NCBI GenBank assembly: GCA_039025395.1
Contig: JBCCOK010000008.1
Coordinates: 1 to 64,000, forward strand
Length of the DNA stretch: 64,000 bases
Reading direction: 5' to 3'
DNA from: Hoeflea_A sp039025395
Lineage (GTDB): Bacteria; Pseudomonadota; Alphaproteobacteria; Rhizobiales; Rhizobiaceae
The notes under the pieces are model-generated. The model saw nothing but the letters and a program-made list of their open reading frames with translations. It ran no database searches and was not told the DNA's origin. A program made the position numbers and the translations under genes. How positions within the stretch are numbered: the first letter of the stretch is position 1; each line of letters begins with the position of its first letter. This document shows positions 7,131 to 15,448 of the stretch, piece after piece.

Positions 7131-8698
7131 AGCATCAATCCGAAAGGTTTCGGCCGCAACAGGGCGAGGTCCATTTCTTTCAGATTGTCGGCGACACGCA
7201 ATTCAGTGCCGGCCTGGTCCAGAATATCCCGCTGCAGATCCACCCCGGGTGTGATTTCGGTCACGACAAGCCCCTGCTCCGTCAGCTTGATCACACATCT
7301 TTCCGTAACGAATGTGGCGTCCTGTTTCTGTTGCACGGCGCGTTTGCCGGAAAACGAAACGTGATCGACTTTCGGTACGATCTTCGCCGTATGGCCTTCA
7401 CGGTCTATGATCAGACGTCCATCCTCAATACGCATTTTTGCGCCGGCGTTGAACGTGCCGGAAAAGACGATCCGCTTTGCTCTTGCAGTGATATCGACAA
7501 AGCCGCCTGCCCCGGCGGTGCGGTGCGGTGTTGCCTTCAGCCGCGATACGTTGACCGAGCCGTCGGCATCGATCTCCAGAAACGACAGCAGCGATGCATC
7601 GAAGCCGCCCGCCTGGAAATAAGCAAACTGGTGCGGCGAAGCTACAAATGCCTCGGCGTTTGCTGCGCAGCCGAACTTGAAGTCGAGCAGCGGGATGCCG
7701 CCCACAGCGCCCTGTTCGATCACCCACGTCACCTCTCCGTGGAGGCCCTCTTCGAGGAACACTCTCGGGACATTGGCAGAAACGCCGAAGCCGATATTCA
7801 CGGCCCAGCCCCTCTGAAGCTCCTGTGCCACCCGCCGGGCGATCACTTTCTGGACGCCGAACTCCATCAGCTGGAAACTGTCGAGCGGCCGAATGAGTTC
7901 CCCGGATATGGCCGGGTCATGTGTCGTGGCGGTGGTTTGAAGCATATCGGGCGCTTCGACAACGACATCGACCAATATACCCGGCACGTGCACATCATGG
8001 GGCCTTATCGAGCCGTTTCGGCCAACCCGGCGGACCTGAGCGATAACGATGCCGCCGCAATTGTGCGCAGCCAAGGCCATCTCCATCGCGCCAAGATAAG
8101 CACCCTCCGATTCGAAGCTCAGATTTCCCCGCTTGTCTGCGGTGGTGGCGCGGATAATGGCTACATCAGGCTTCAATGCCGGGAAATACAGCCAGTCCTC
8201 GCCCTCGAAATCGAGGCGCCTTACGAACGGCTCCCCGGCGGCAGCCTCATTCATTGCGCCGCCTTCATGATCCGGATCGACGAAGGTCTCCATGCCCACC
8301 TTCGTCAACACGCCAGGCCTATGCCCCGCAGCTTCCCGCAACATATCGAAAATGACACCGGAAGGCAGATTGTAAGCCTTGATCTCGTTGTTGGTGATCA
8401 TCTGCCAGATCAAAGGCGGTTCGGCATTCGACGGTCCCGAGGGGTAGCTCCCACCGATTATCTTCGACAAACACCCGGGTTTGGCGATGTGGTCCACGCC
8501 CTTGGTGCCGAAAAAGTCGCCGGCGGCGATTGGATGGATCGTGGTCAGGTTCTTTGGCGCGGCCTCCTTGTCGAACCGCTCTCCGAGAGCTGCCAACACC
8601 GCATCGGGACAGCAAAGCCCGCTTGACGAATTGATCGCGACCACTGCGTCGTCCGGGATCATAGCGACAGCCTCAGCCGCTGTCCTTTGTTTTGTCAC
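7127..8698 (-). CDS. Fused-subunit acyl-CoA:carboxylate CoA-transferase
   Basis: This is a family I CoA-transferase with alpha and beta halves fused. The glutamate that forms the CoA thioester is visible in EQGAVGG, near residue 328. I chose the GTG at 8698 because a GAGGAAAAAGG ribosome-binding site stands eight bases before it; an in-frame ATG at 8728 adds ten residues but has no such site and almost touches the operator. The enzyme would move CoA from a donor such as acetyl-CoA to the acid made in the pathway. It heads the operon with the enoyl-CoA hydratase and Dabb genes. Confidence 0.88.
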   Translation of the reverse strand: MTKQRTAAEAVAMIPDDAVVAINSSSGLCCPDAVLAALGERFDKEAAPKNLTTIHPIAAGDFFGTKGVDHIAKPGCLSKIIGGSYPSGPSNAEPPLIWQMITNNEIKAYNLPSGVIFDMLREAAGHRPGVLTKVGMETFVDPDHEGGAMNEAAAGEPFVRRLDFEGEDWLYFPALKPDVAIIRATTADKRGNLSFESEGAYLGAMEMALAAHNCGGIVIAQVRRVGRNGSIRPHDVHVPGILVDVVVEAPDMLQTTATTHDPAISGELIRPLDSFQLMEFGVQKVIARRVAQELQRGWAVNIGFGVSANVPRVFLEEGLHGEVTWVIEQGAVGGIPLLDFKFGCAANAEAFVASPHQFAYFQAGGFDASLLSFLEIDADGSVNVSRLKATPHRTAGAGGFVDITARAKRIVFSGTFNAGAKMRIEDGRLIIDREGHTAKIVPKVDHVSFSGKRAVQQKQDATFVTERCVIKLTEQGLVVTEITPGVDLQRDILDQAGTELRVADNLKEMDLALLRPKPFGLML

Positions 8699-8731
8699 GC
8701 CTTTTTCCTCGGCAATTGAGAACCGCATGAA

Positions 8732-8747
8732 GTAACCATTTAGTTAT
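8732..8747. promoter_or_regulatory. Operator GTAAC-N6-GTTAC, copy 3 (GTTAT right half)
   Basis: GTAAC at 8732-8736 and GTTAT at 8743-8747 match the shared operator at nine of ten bases. It lies 33 bases upstream of the chosen CoA-transferase start and serves the leftward unit of this divergent gap. Confidence 0.7.
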
Positions 8748-8832
8748 ATGAATATGCCAATCTCGACGACCTGAATCAAGCTTAGATTTGTCATTTAAAA
8801 TCAACCGCTCATGATTCAGGGCTTCCCCTTAA

Positions 8833-8848
8833 GTAACCAATGAGTTAC
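8833..8848. promoter_or_regulatory. Operator GTAAC-N6-GTTAC, copy 4
   Basis: A perfect copy: GTAAC at 8833-8837, GTTAC at 8844-8848. It lies 26 bases upstream of the rightward aldo/keto reductase at 8875, so both units of this divergent gap carry their own site, as in the gap at 4427-4564. Confidence 0.75.
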
Positions 8849-8874
8849 AAATCAACGAAGCACGGGAGGCTCCA

Positions 8875-9693
8875 ATGAACATCTACTTTCAGAACACATA
8901 TCAGCGTTCCTTCGGCACATATCCGCTACAAGGCGATGTTGCAATCAATGCGATCCTGGCGGCCGCCGAAGTCGGATATCGCGCCTTCGATACCGCGCAG
9001 ATGTATGGCAACGAGGCCGACACCGGTCAAGCGCTCAAGGCCACCGGCATTCGACGAGACGAACTGTGTATCACAACCAAAGTCCACCCGGACAATTTCA
9101 GTGAAGACAAGTTCATCGCATCGGTCGAACAAAGCCTGAAGCATCTGCAGATCGACTATGCCGATGTATTGTTGCTGCACTGGCCACCGACCGGCGGTAA
9201 CATTGCCCCGTCGCTTCAACTTCTTCAGAGCGCCCACAACCAGGGCCTGGCAAAAAACATCGGTGTATCAAATTACACCGTACAGATGATGCGGGATGCA
9301 AAATCAATTATCGACGTTCCGATTGTGACCAACCAGGTGGAGTTTCATCCCCTGCTCAACCAGGACACGCTGCTCGCTGGTGCCAATGAGGTCGGCATAC
9401 CGTTGTCATCCTATTCATCGGTCGCACGCGGCGAAGTGTTCAAACACCCCCTTTTCGCCGAAATCGGCGAGGGATACGAAAAAACAGCAGGACAGGTCGT
9501 TTTGCGCTGGATCCTGCAAAAGGGCGTCAGCGTCAATACCATGTCGACCAACCCCGAAAACATTCGGAGAAATTTCGATATCATGGACTTTGCTCTTTCC
9601 TCCGTACATATGGCGCGGATCGAGAAGCTGACCCATACCAACTATCGCATCGTCACCTCGGATCTGGTGCCCTGGGCGCCGACCTGGGATTAA
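8875..9693 (+). CDS. Aldo/keto reductase (2,5-diketogluconate reductase-like)
   Basis: A 272-residue AKR with the tetrad Asp39 and Tyr44 (FDTAQMYGNE), Lys69 (TTKVHP) and His102 (LLHWPP), followed by the typical GVSNY and NQVEFHP segments. It belongs to the 2,5-diketo-D-gluconate reductase branch and would reduce an aldehyde or ketone with NADPH, or run in reverse. It stands alone on its transcript, behind a strong GGGAGG ribosome-binding site and operator copy 4. It is not close to the AKR at 4565, so the two probably act on different intermediates. Confidence 0.88.
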   Translation: MNIYFQNTYQRSFGTYPLQGDVAINAILAAAEVGYRAFDTAQMYGNEADTGQALKATGIRRDELCITTKVHPDNFSEDKFIASVEQSLKHLQIDYADVLLLHWPPTGGNIAPSLQLLQSAHNQGLAKNIGVSNYTVQMMRDAKSIIDVPIVTNQVEFHPLLNQDTLLAGANEVGIPLSSYSSVARGEVFKHPLFAEIGEGYEKTAGQVVLRWILQKGVSVNTMSTNPENIRRNFDIMDFALSSVHMARIEKLTHTNYRIVTSDLVPWAPTWD

Positions 9694-9716
9694 GCGGGAA
9701 ACAAAAAAGTCACACC

Positions 9717-9744
9717 AAAAAAAGAGGGTGGCCCGAAGCCATCC
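9717..9744 (-). terminator. Intrinsic terminator of the leftward importer operon
   Basis: Read on the minus strand, a seven-base stem with one mismatch (GGATGGC / GCCACCC) and a five-base loop is followed by TC and a run of seven T. It lies 29 bases after the GMC oxidoreductase stop codon and closes the operon that starts at 19238. Confidence 0.7.
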
Positions 9745-9772
9745 TTAGCCAGTCTGGGAGTGAAGACCCTAT

Positions 9773-11374
9773 TTATTGGTTGCCACGGATCATGTCGCTG
9801 GCCTTTTCAGCAATCATGATTGTCGGCGCATTGGTGTTGGATCCGATGAGGCTGGGCATGACGGAGCTGTCACAAATGCGGATTCCGTCCAGGCCCCTCA
9901 CCCGCAGTTGCGGGTCGACCACCGCCATGTCGTCTGTTCCCATCTTGCACGTGCAGGTCGGATGATAGGAGGTACGACCATATTGGCGTGCGTAGGCTTC
10001 GTAGTCCGACTGCGATTTGACGCTTTCATCGGGGAAACGGATGGCTTCTATGTATTTCCGCAGCGACGGCTGTTCAAAGATCTCTCGGCTGATCCTGACT
10101 CCCTCGACACCGGTTTTCAGGTCATCCGGCTCAGCCAGAAAATTCGGATCGATGATTGGCAAGGCTTCCGGATCCTTGCTTCTCAGACGCACCGTGCCAC
10201 GGCTTTTCGGGCGCACGGCGTAGGAGTTGAGCGTAATGCCGGATGAGCCTTTCGGAACGCTGGGTACGCCGGCTTCGGCACCGGCACCGGCAAGAAAATG
10301 AAACTGCAGGTCCGGCACCGGATTGCTCTTGTCGGCAAACCAGAAAGCCCCGCCCTCAACGACATTGGAGGTGATCGGACCGCTCTTGAACAGCACATAC
10401 TCGACGCCTGCCCACACCGCCCAGTGCGGCTTGTTGTATTTGTCGAGACTCTCATGGCCTTTGAGTTCGGCAACGATGTCGATGCCAAAATGATCGTTCA
10501 GGTTTTCGCCGACACCGGGCAGATCATGCACGACATCGATGCCATGCTCCTGCAAGTGAGCTGCAGGTCCAACGCCTGAAATCATCATGATTTTCGGCGT
10601 GCCGATTGCGCCCGCGACCACAAGCACTTCACGATCGGCACGCGCGGTTTTCCGTTCGCTGCCCTTGGCATATTCGACACCGGTCGCGCGATTGGCTTCG
10701 AAAAGGATCCGCAACACCAAGCATCCGGTCTCCACCGTCAGATTCTTGCGATGCATGACCGGTCTGAGATATCCCACCGCTGCCGAACAGCGGCGAGAGT
10801 TTTTGGTCGTCGTCTGATAGACCCCGCAACCAGCCTGGACTTCACCATTAAAATCGTTGCTGTAAGGAATACCGTTTTCCTGGCAGGCTTTTACGAAAGC
10901 CCGCGTCATGACTTGCGGGTCCGGTATGTCGGAAACACCCAGCGGTCCCTCGGTGCCGTGCCAATCACCGGACAGCATGGTATTGCCTTCGGAGCGAATG
11001 AAATATTGCTGGATGTCCTTGAAGGCCCAGCCGTCGCAGCCTTCTTCCTGTGCCCAGCGATCGTAGTCAACCGGATTTCCGCGGGTAAACACCTCGGCAT
11101 TGATGGAGCTGCCGCCGCCGATCACACGCGCCTGCGCATAGGGAATTTCGCGGTTGTTGGCGTGCCTCTGCGGCGCAGTAACCAAGCCCCAAGTATGTGG
11201 GCCAGTGGTCATCTTGGCAAATCCCACGGGCAAGTGGATGAGTGGATGGCGATCCTGCCCGCCTGCTTCGAGCAAAAGGACCTGCACATCGGGGTTTTCG
11301 CTCAATCTGTTTGCCAATACACAGCCAGCGGTGCCGCCGCCGACGATCACATAGTCAAAACCCGATGCCGTCAT
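9773..11374 (-). CDS. GMC family FAD-dependent oxidoreductase (choline dehydrogenase-like)
   Basis: The 533-residue protein begins with the FAD-binding GGGTAG (12-17) and LLLEAGG (33-39) motifs. It ends with the GMC active-site His in SYHPTCTCKMG, near residue 470, and the second conserved residue in NTNAPTIMIAEKA. GMC enzymes oxidise alcohols to aldehydes or ketones, passing electrons to the respiratory chain or oxygen. The ATG at 11374 overlaps the stop of the aldehyde dehydrogenase gene (ATGA), so the pair alcohol to aldehyde to acid is likely made together. It is the last gene of the eight-gene operon starting at 19238. Confidence 0.92.
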   Translation of the reverse strand: MTASGFDYVIVGGGTAGCVLANRLSENPDVQVLLLEAGGQDRHPLIHLPVGFAKMTTGPHTWGLVTAPQRHANNREIPYAQARVIGGGSSINAEVFTRGNPVDYDRWAQEEGCDGWAFKDIQQYFIRSEGNTMLSGDWHGTEGPLGVSDIPDPQVMTRAFVKACQENGIPYSNDFNGEVQAGCGVYQTTTKNSRRCSAAVGYLRPVMHRKNLTVETGCLVLRILFEANRATGVEYAKGSERKTARADREVLVVAGAIGTPKIMMISGVGPAAHLQEHGIDVVHDLPGVGENLNDHFGIDIVAELKGHESLDKYNKPHWAVWAGVEYVLFKSGPITSNVVEGGAFWFADKSNPVPDLQFHFLAGAGAEAGVPSVPKGSSGITLNSYAVRPKSRGTVRLRSKDPEALPIIDPNFLAEPDDLKTGVEGVRISREIFEQPSLRKYIEAIRFPDESVKSQSDYEAYARQYGRTSYHPTCTCKMGTDDMAVVDPQLRVRGLDGIRICDSSVMPSLIGSNTNAPTIMIAEKASDMIRGNQ

Positions 11375-12876
11375 CACTCCACCCAGGGTGTCCGTTTGCC
11401 GATCTCGATGTGGACGGACTTGATTTGCGTATATTCCTCCACCCCGTAAATTCCCGCTTCGCGCCCCCAACCGGATTGTTTGAACCCGCCAATTGGCAGT
11501 TCCGGTCCACCGGACAGCGTCGTGTTGACCCAGAAGCGCCCTGCCTGAACCCGACGCGACACCATCAGGGCTTTGTCGATGTTCTTGGTCCAGACGCTTG
11601 CGGCAAGGCCGTATTCCGTATCGTTGGCGATCTCGATGGCTTCGTCCACCGTGGCGAAAGGCATCATGGTCAGAACAGGGCCGAAAATCTCTTCGCGTGC
11701 AATGGCCATATCGCGCGTCACATTGCCGAACAATGTCGGTGCAATGTACTGGCCTCGCCCAAGGTCAAGCTGCTCGCCACCATAAAGCAGGGTCGCCCCT
11801 TCCGAATGGGCTTTTTCAATGTAGCCCATGATGGTCGTATTCTGGGCATCGGTCGTGATGGCGCCGACTTGGGTTGCCTCATCAAGAGGATCACCCACCC
11901 TCACCTTACTGAATTTTTCCGCAACCATGGTCGCGAATTCATCTGCTATCGATTGCTCGACAATCAGGCGGGAGCCTGAAACACAGCACTGACCGGTGTT
12001 GAAGCCGATACCGAAAGCAACACCGTCGGCCGCATCTTCAAGATCGGCATCGGCAAAGACGATCTGCGGATTCTTGCCGCCCAATTCGAGGCCCAGCTTC
12101 TTGAAATTCGTACGGCCGGACGCTTCGACGACGCGACGCCCCACGCCGGTCGACCCGGTAAAGGACAACATGTCGATCTGCTTGTGTTCGATCAGCCCCT
12201 GCCCAATCGTGCTGCCGGACCCTGTCACCACGTTCATGACACCATCGGGAAGTCCGGCCTCATGCAATATCTCCGCCAGCATCAAGGTGGTTGCCGAGGT
12301 CACTTCAGACGGCTTGGCCACGATCGTGGAGCCGGCTGCAAGGATGTATGGAACCCGCTCGCACAGGATCAGGAACGGAAAGTTCCAAGGTGTTATCACT
12401 CCAACAACGCCGACCGGCTCACGGGTCACCAAGCCGAACATCCCGTCGCCAAGGTTGTTGAAACTGTCACCATGAAGAGCCCGCGCGAGACCGCTTGCGT
12501 ATTCGAACATGCCGACGCAGCCACCGACTTCGGCCCGCGCCTGGCTGATCGGCTTGCCGTTTTCCAGCGTTTCCCAATAGGCGATTTCTTCGGCACGAGA
12601 CCGAATGCCGTCAGCCGTTTTCAGCAGCACTGCGGCCCGGTCGGCACCGGAAAGGCCGGACCAGCGCCGGTCATCGAAGGCGCGGCGGGCCGAGGCAACA
12701 CAGGCGTCGAGGTCTGCAGCTGTACATTTCGGCACCCGGCTCACCAGCGCGCCGTGACCTGGGGAATGGCGTTCAAAAACCTCCCGGTCGCCCGCGGCAA
12801 CCCATTCGCCGTCGAGGAAAAACCCAAAGTCGCGCGGCGCAGCAGGCAGAGAAAGATCAATGGTCTTTTTGTCCAT
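11374..12876 (-). CDS. NAD(P)-dependent aldehyde dehydrogenase
   Basis: A 500-residue aldehyde dehydrogenase. Asn in TPWNFPF, Lys in VAKPSE, the general-base Glu in LELGGKNP and the nucleophile Cys in GQCCVSGSR are all present, so it should be active. I chose the ATG at 12876, which has a GGAG 12 bases upstream and gives a normal N-terminus; an upstream ATG at 12933 would overlap the neighbouring cupin gene. It would turn the aldehyde made by the GMC or zinc alcohol dehydrogenase into a carboxylate, the natural substrate for the CoA-transferase at 7127. Confidence 0.92.
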   Translation of the reverse strand: MDKKTIDLSLPAAPRDFGFFLDGEWVAAGDREVFERHSPGHGALVSRVPKCTAADLDACVASARRAFDDRRWSGLSGADRAAVLLKTADGIRSRAEEIAYWETLENGKPISQARAEVGGCVGMFEYASGLARALHGDSFNNLGDGMFGLVTREPVGVVGVITPWNFPFLILCERVPYILAAGSTIVAKPSEVTSATTLMLAEILHEAGLPDGVMNVVTGSGSTIGQGLIEHKQIDMLSFTGSTGVGRRVVEASGRTNFKKLGLELGGKNPQIVFADADLEDAADGVAFGIGFNTGQCCVSGSRLIVEQSIADEFATMVAEKFSKVRVGDPLDEATQVGAITTDAQNTTIMGYIEKAHSEGATLLYGGEQLDLGRGQYIAPTLFGNVTRDMAIAREEIFGPVLTMMPFATVDEAIEIANDTEYGLAASVWTKNIDKALMVSRRVQAGRFWVNTTLSGGPELPIGGFKQSGWGREAGIYGVEEYTQIKSVHIEIGKRTPWVE

Positions 12877-12893
12877 GGCAAATAACTCCAAGA

Positions 12894-13451
12894 TCAGTTG
12901 CTGGCATCCAGCCCATCGCGATAATCGTTCCATCCACCGTCAACCGACGACGGTGCATCATGCCATTGTTGCATGCCCTCGCCCGTAACAGGATCCCGTT
13001 CCGGGATGGGAAGCATCATGATCCGCTTGGCCGCCTGATAAAACAGATCGGGCGTGAGGAAAGCCTCCTGGATATTGTCCCAGTCGCGCCCGCCGTCATA
13101 GCCGCCGACCATGAGGATATCGTCCGAGTGTCCGACCATTTCGTGGCTAACCCCGGCCGGCATGACAATCACGTCGCCGGCCTCGATCTTTACCCGGGTC
13201 CATCCTTCCACCGAGAGTTTGAACTCCATCCAACCCGACGCACAGCCAAGACATTCATGGGTGGTCGAATGGAAGTGGGGATATTCGTAAACTCCCGGAT
13301 ACTCCCAGTTGTTGCCCCAGCCGTTCTTGCGGAACCGCGCCTTGATGACGTCGGCACCGCCGCCGGGAATGCCTCCACGGTGAATGAGAAGGGGAAAACG
13401 GCTGTTCGGGATCATGCCCTCCGGTTTCGACGTATAAGCTTCGGTTGTCAT
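12894..13451 (-). CDS. Cupin-domain protein
   Basis: The 185-residue protein has one cupin barrel: first motif YPHFHSTTHECLG near residues 58-70 with several possible metal-binding histidines, second motif around AGDVIVMPAGVSHEMVGH near 112-129. Small cupins of this type bind a metal and may act as isomerases, dioxygenases or sensors. A GGAG ribosome-binding site stands upstream of the ATG. It lies between the zinc alcohol dehydrogenase and the aldehyde dehydrogenase in the importer operon. Its reaction is not known to me. Confidence 0.8.
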   Translation of the reverse strand: MTTEAYTSKPEGMIPNSRFPLLIHRGGIPGGGADVIKARFRKNGWGNNWEYPGVYEYPHFHSTTHECLGCASGWMEFKLSVEGWTRVKIEAGDVIVMPAGVSHEMVGHSDDILMVGGYDGGRDWDNIQEAFLTPDLFYQAAKRIMMLPIPERDPVTGEGMQQWHDAPSSVDGGWNDYRDGLDASN

Positions 13452-13469
13452 CGCGCTTGCTCCATCCGT

Positions 13470-14498
13470 TCACATCACGATCTGCGTTTTGAGGTCCTGC
13501 GGCCGCTCGGCAAAGCTGTCAAATGCCGACTGTATATCTGCCAGCGGATACTCCGCGCCGGTAAAGGCATCGGTTTTCAATCGACCGTGGCTGAGCAGCG
13601 TCAGGCTGTCGTGCATGTCCTGCCCCATCCCGGCGACCGACCCCTTGATCGAATTCTCCTCAAGAATGGTCTGCAGGATGTCGACCGACAGGGTTTCGCC
13701 CGCAGCGGTTAATCCGAAGGCGGCAATGTGCCCACCCTTGCGGACCAGCTCCATTGCCTCTTCATAGAGAGCCGGGCGCCCGACGCTCTCGATCACGACG
13801 TCGGCGCCACGTCCTTCAGTCGCCTGCATGACTGTTCCCTTGAGTTCCGACGGATCGCTGACGCCAAAGTCGGCGCCGCAATCAAGCGCCATTTGCACCC
13901 GCTCCAGCGACACATCTGAGACGATAATCGGCGCGGCTCCGATCGTGCGCATCAGTTGGACGTGCAGATTGCCGATGGGGCCGGCGCCGATGATCACGAC
14001 GGACTGACCGAAGGTCACTTGCGACTTGCGCGCCGCGCGCACAACACAAGCGAGCGGTTCCGTAAGCGCCAGCACATCAGACGGAACTTTGTTCGGTGCC
14101 GGAATCACGAGGCGGGCGGGCACACTTATGTACTCCGCAAAGGCACCGTCCATCGTAATGCCCAGCTGATTCATGTCAGGGCAATTCAGTATTTCATTGC
14201 GCCGGCACCAGAAGCAAAGCCCGCATCCGATGTTCATGTCGACGACGACCGGCTGCCCTTGCTTTAAGCCGGTGACACTGGCGCCCGTTTCCTCAACCGT
14301 CCCGGTAAATTCGTGCCCGGGGATGAGCGGCAATTTGTCGGCGGCATAGGCCCCATGAAAGATGTGAATGTCAGTTCCGCAAATGCCTGTCCGTGAAATC
14401 TTGATAAGCGCCTCGTCCGCTCCGGGACAGGGCACGGGCCTGTCGCGCAGCTCGAACCTTCCCGGCTCGACAAGATATGCGGCCATCATGGTGCTCAC
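13470..14498 (-). CDS. Zinc-dependent medium-chain alcohol dehydrogenase
   Basis: This MDR protein has the catalytic zinc Cys in GICGTD, the GHEFTG motif, four structural-zinc cysteines in the segment CGLCFWCRRNEILNC, and a Rossmann motif GAGPIGN. It resembles sorbitol/L-threonine dehydrogenase-like enzymes that oxidise secondary alcohols of polyols with NAD. I place the start at GTG 14498, which overlaps the permease stop (GTGA) and has AAGGGG nine bases upstream; ATG at 14489 is the alternative, three codons shorter. It sits directly behind the transporter genes, so it may take the first oxidation step. Confidence 0.88.
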   Translation of the reverse strand: MSTMMAAYLVEPGRFELRDRPVPCPGADEALIKISRTGICGTDIHIFHGAYAADKLPLIPGHEFTGTVEETGASVTGLKQGQPVVVDMNIGCGLCFWCRRNEILNCPDMNQLGITMDGAFAEYISVPARLVIPAPNKVPSDVLALTEPLACVVRAARKSQVTFGQSVVIIGAGPIGNLHVQLMRTIGAAPIIVSDVSLERVQMALDCGADFGVSDPSELKGTVMQATEGRGADVVIESVGRPALYEEAMELVRKGGHIAAFGLTAAGETLSVDILQTILEENSIKGSVAGMGQDMHDSLTLLSHGRLKTDAFTGAEYPLADIQSAFDSFAERPQDLKTQIVM

Positions 14499-15439
14499 TT
14501 GACCACGCCCCTTAATTTGGAACGATCGATTGTCAGCGCAATCGCCGCAATCAGGACAATGCCGAAGACCATCTGCTGCTGCGTCGCGTCCACTTCCAGA
14601 TAGACCATGGCCGAACGGATCACCATGACGATCAGAGTGCCGATAGCAGTGTTGATGACACCGCCGACGCCACCGGTCAGCGGCGTGCCGCCGACCAGGA
14701 CCGCGACAATGGCCAACAGCAGAAAGCCATTGGCCAGATTGGCGTCGCCGCCGGAGAGTTTGACGGAAAAGAGCAGCCCGGCAATGGCGGCGAACGTGCC
14801 TGAAATCGCAAAGGCGATGATCTTTACCCGGTCGACGTTCAGGCCGGAAGCAATCGCTGCCAGCTCGCCCGATCCCACCGCTTTCAGAGCGCGCCCGTAT
14901 GTGGTCCGGGTTTGCAGGAACCACGCGATGATTAGCAGCACAATGGCAATCACAAGCTCATGAGGCACCCCGAGTGTGTTTCCGAACATCCAGCCAAAGC
15001 TGGCGTCACGCAGCTCGGCATCCATGTACAGTGCACGCTGACCGGACAGGAATTTTGCCGCCGATAGTGCCACGAACCCCATGGCAAGGGTCGACACAAA
15101 ACTCGGCACATAGAGCCGCGTCGTCACAAAGCCCGATATCATGCCGAAGACAAAGCCCGTGACGATGGCAATCACGGCAACACCGATGCCGAATTCGGCC
15201 AGATACACCGTGGCAATGACCGTTACCAGATTGGCAACCTGCTGAACCGACAGGTCGATGCCGCCAATATAGATGGCAAATGTCATTCCCAGCGCCATGA
15301 TGAACAGCGGCACCACGTCACTTACCAGCGTCAAAAGGCCTGCCGGATCGAAAAAGCTCGGATTTGCAATGCCGACAAGGAGGATCAGAACAACAAGCGT
15401 GATCCAGGGTAAGTGCGGTTTTATGGTTTCGAACGACAT
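14495..15439 (-). CDS. Ribose-type sugar ABC transporter permease (second of two)
   Basis: A 314-residue integral membrane protein with about eight to ten hydrophobic segments and the RbsC-type signatures FAIYIGGIDLSVQQVANL and GVGGVINTAIGTLIV. It pairs with the other permease gene at 16967 to form the channel. The operon order is binding protein, permease, ATPase, permease. Its stop overlaps the GTG of the alcohol dehydrogenase, tying transport to catabolism. It should import a carbohydrate-like solute. Confidence 0.9.
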   Translation of the reverse strand: MSFETIKPHLPWITLVVLILLVGIANPSFFDPAGLLTLVSDVVPLFIMALGMTFAIYIGGIDLSVQQVANLVTVIATVYLAEFGIGVAVIAIVTGFVFGMISGFVTTRLYVPSFVSTLAMGFVALSAAKFLSGQRALYMDAELRDASFGWMFGNTLGVPHELVIAIVLLIIAWFLQTRTTYGRALKAVGSGELAAIASGLNVDRVKIIAFAISGTFAAIAGLLFSVKLSGGDANLANGFLLLAIVAVLVGGTPLTGGVGGVINTAIGTLIVMVIRSAMVYLEVDATQQQMVFGIVLIAAIALTIDRSKLRGVVK

Positions 15440-15448
15440 GAAACGGCC

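Noticed and set aside
8699..8728. ATG 8728 as start of the CoA-transferase
   Set aside because: It has no ribosome-binding site and almost touches the operator at 8732; GTG 8698 has GAGGAAAAAGG in front.
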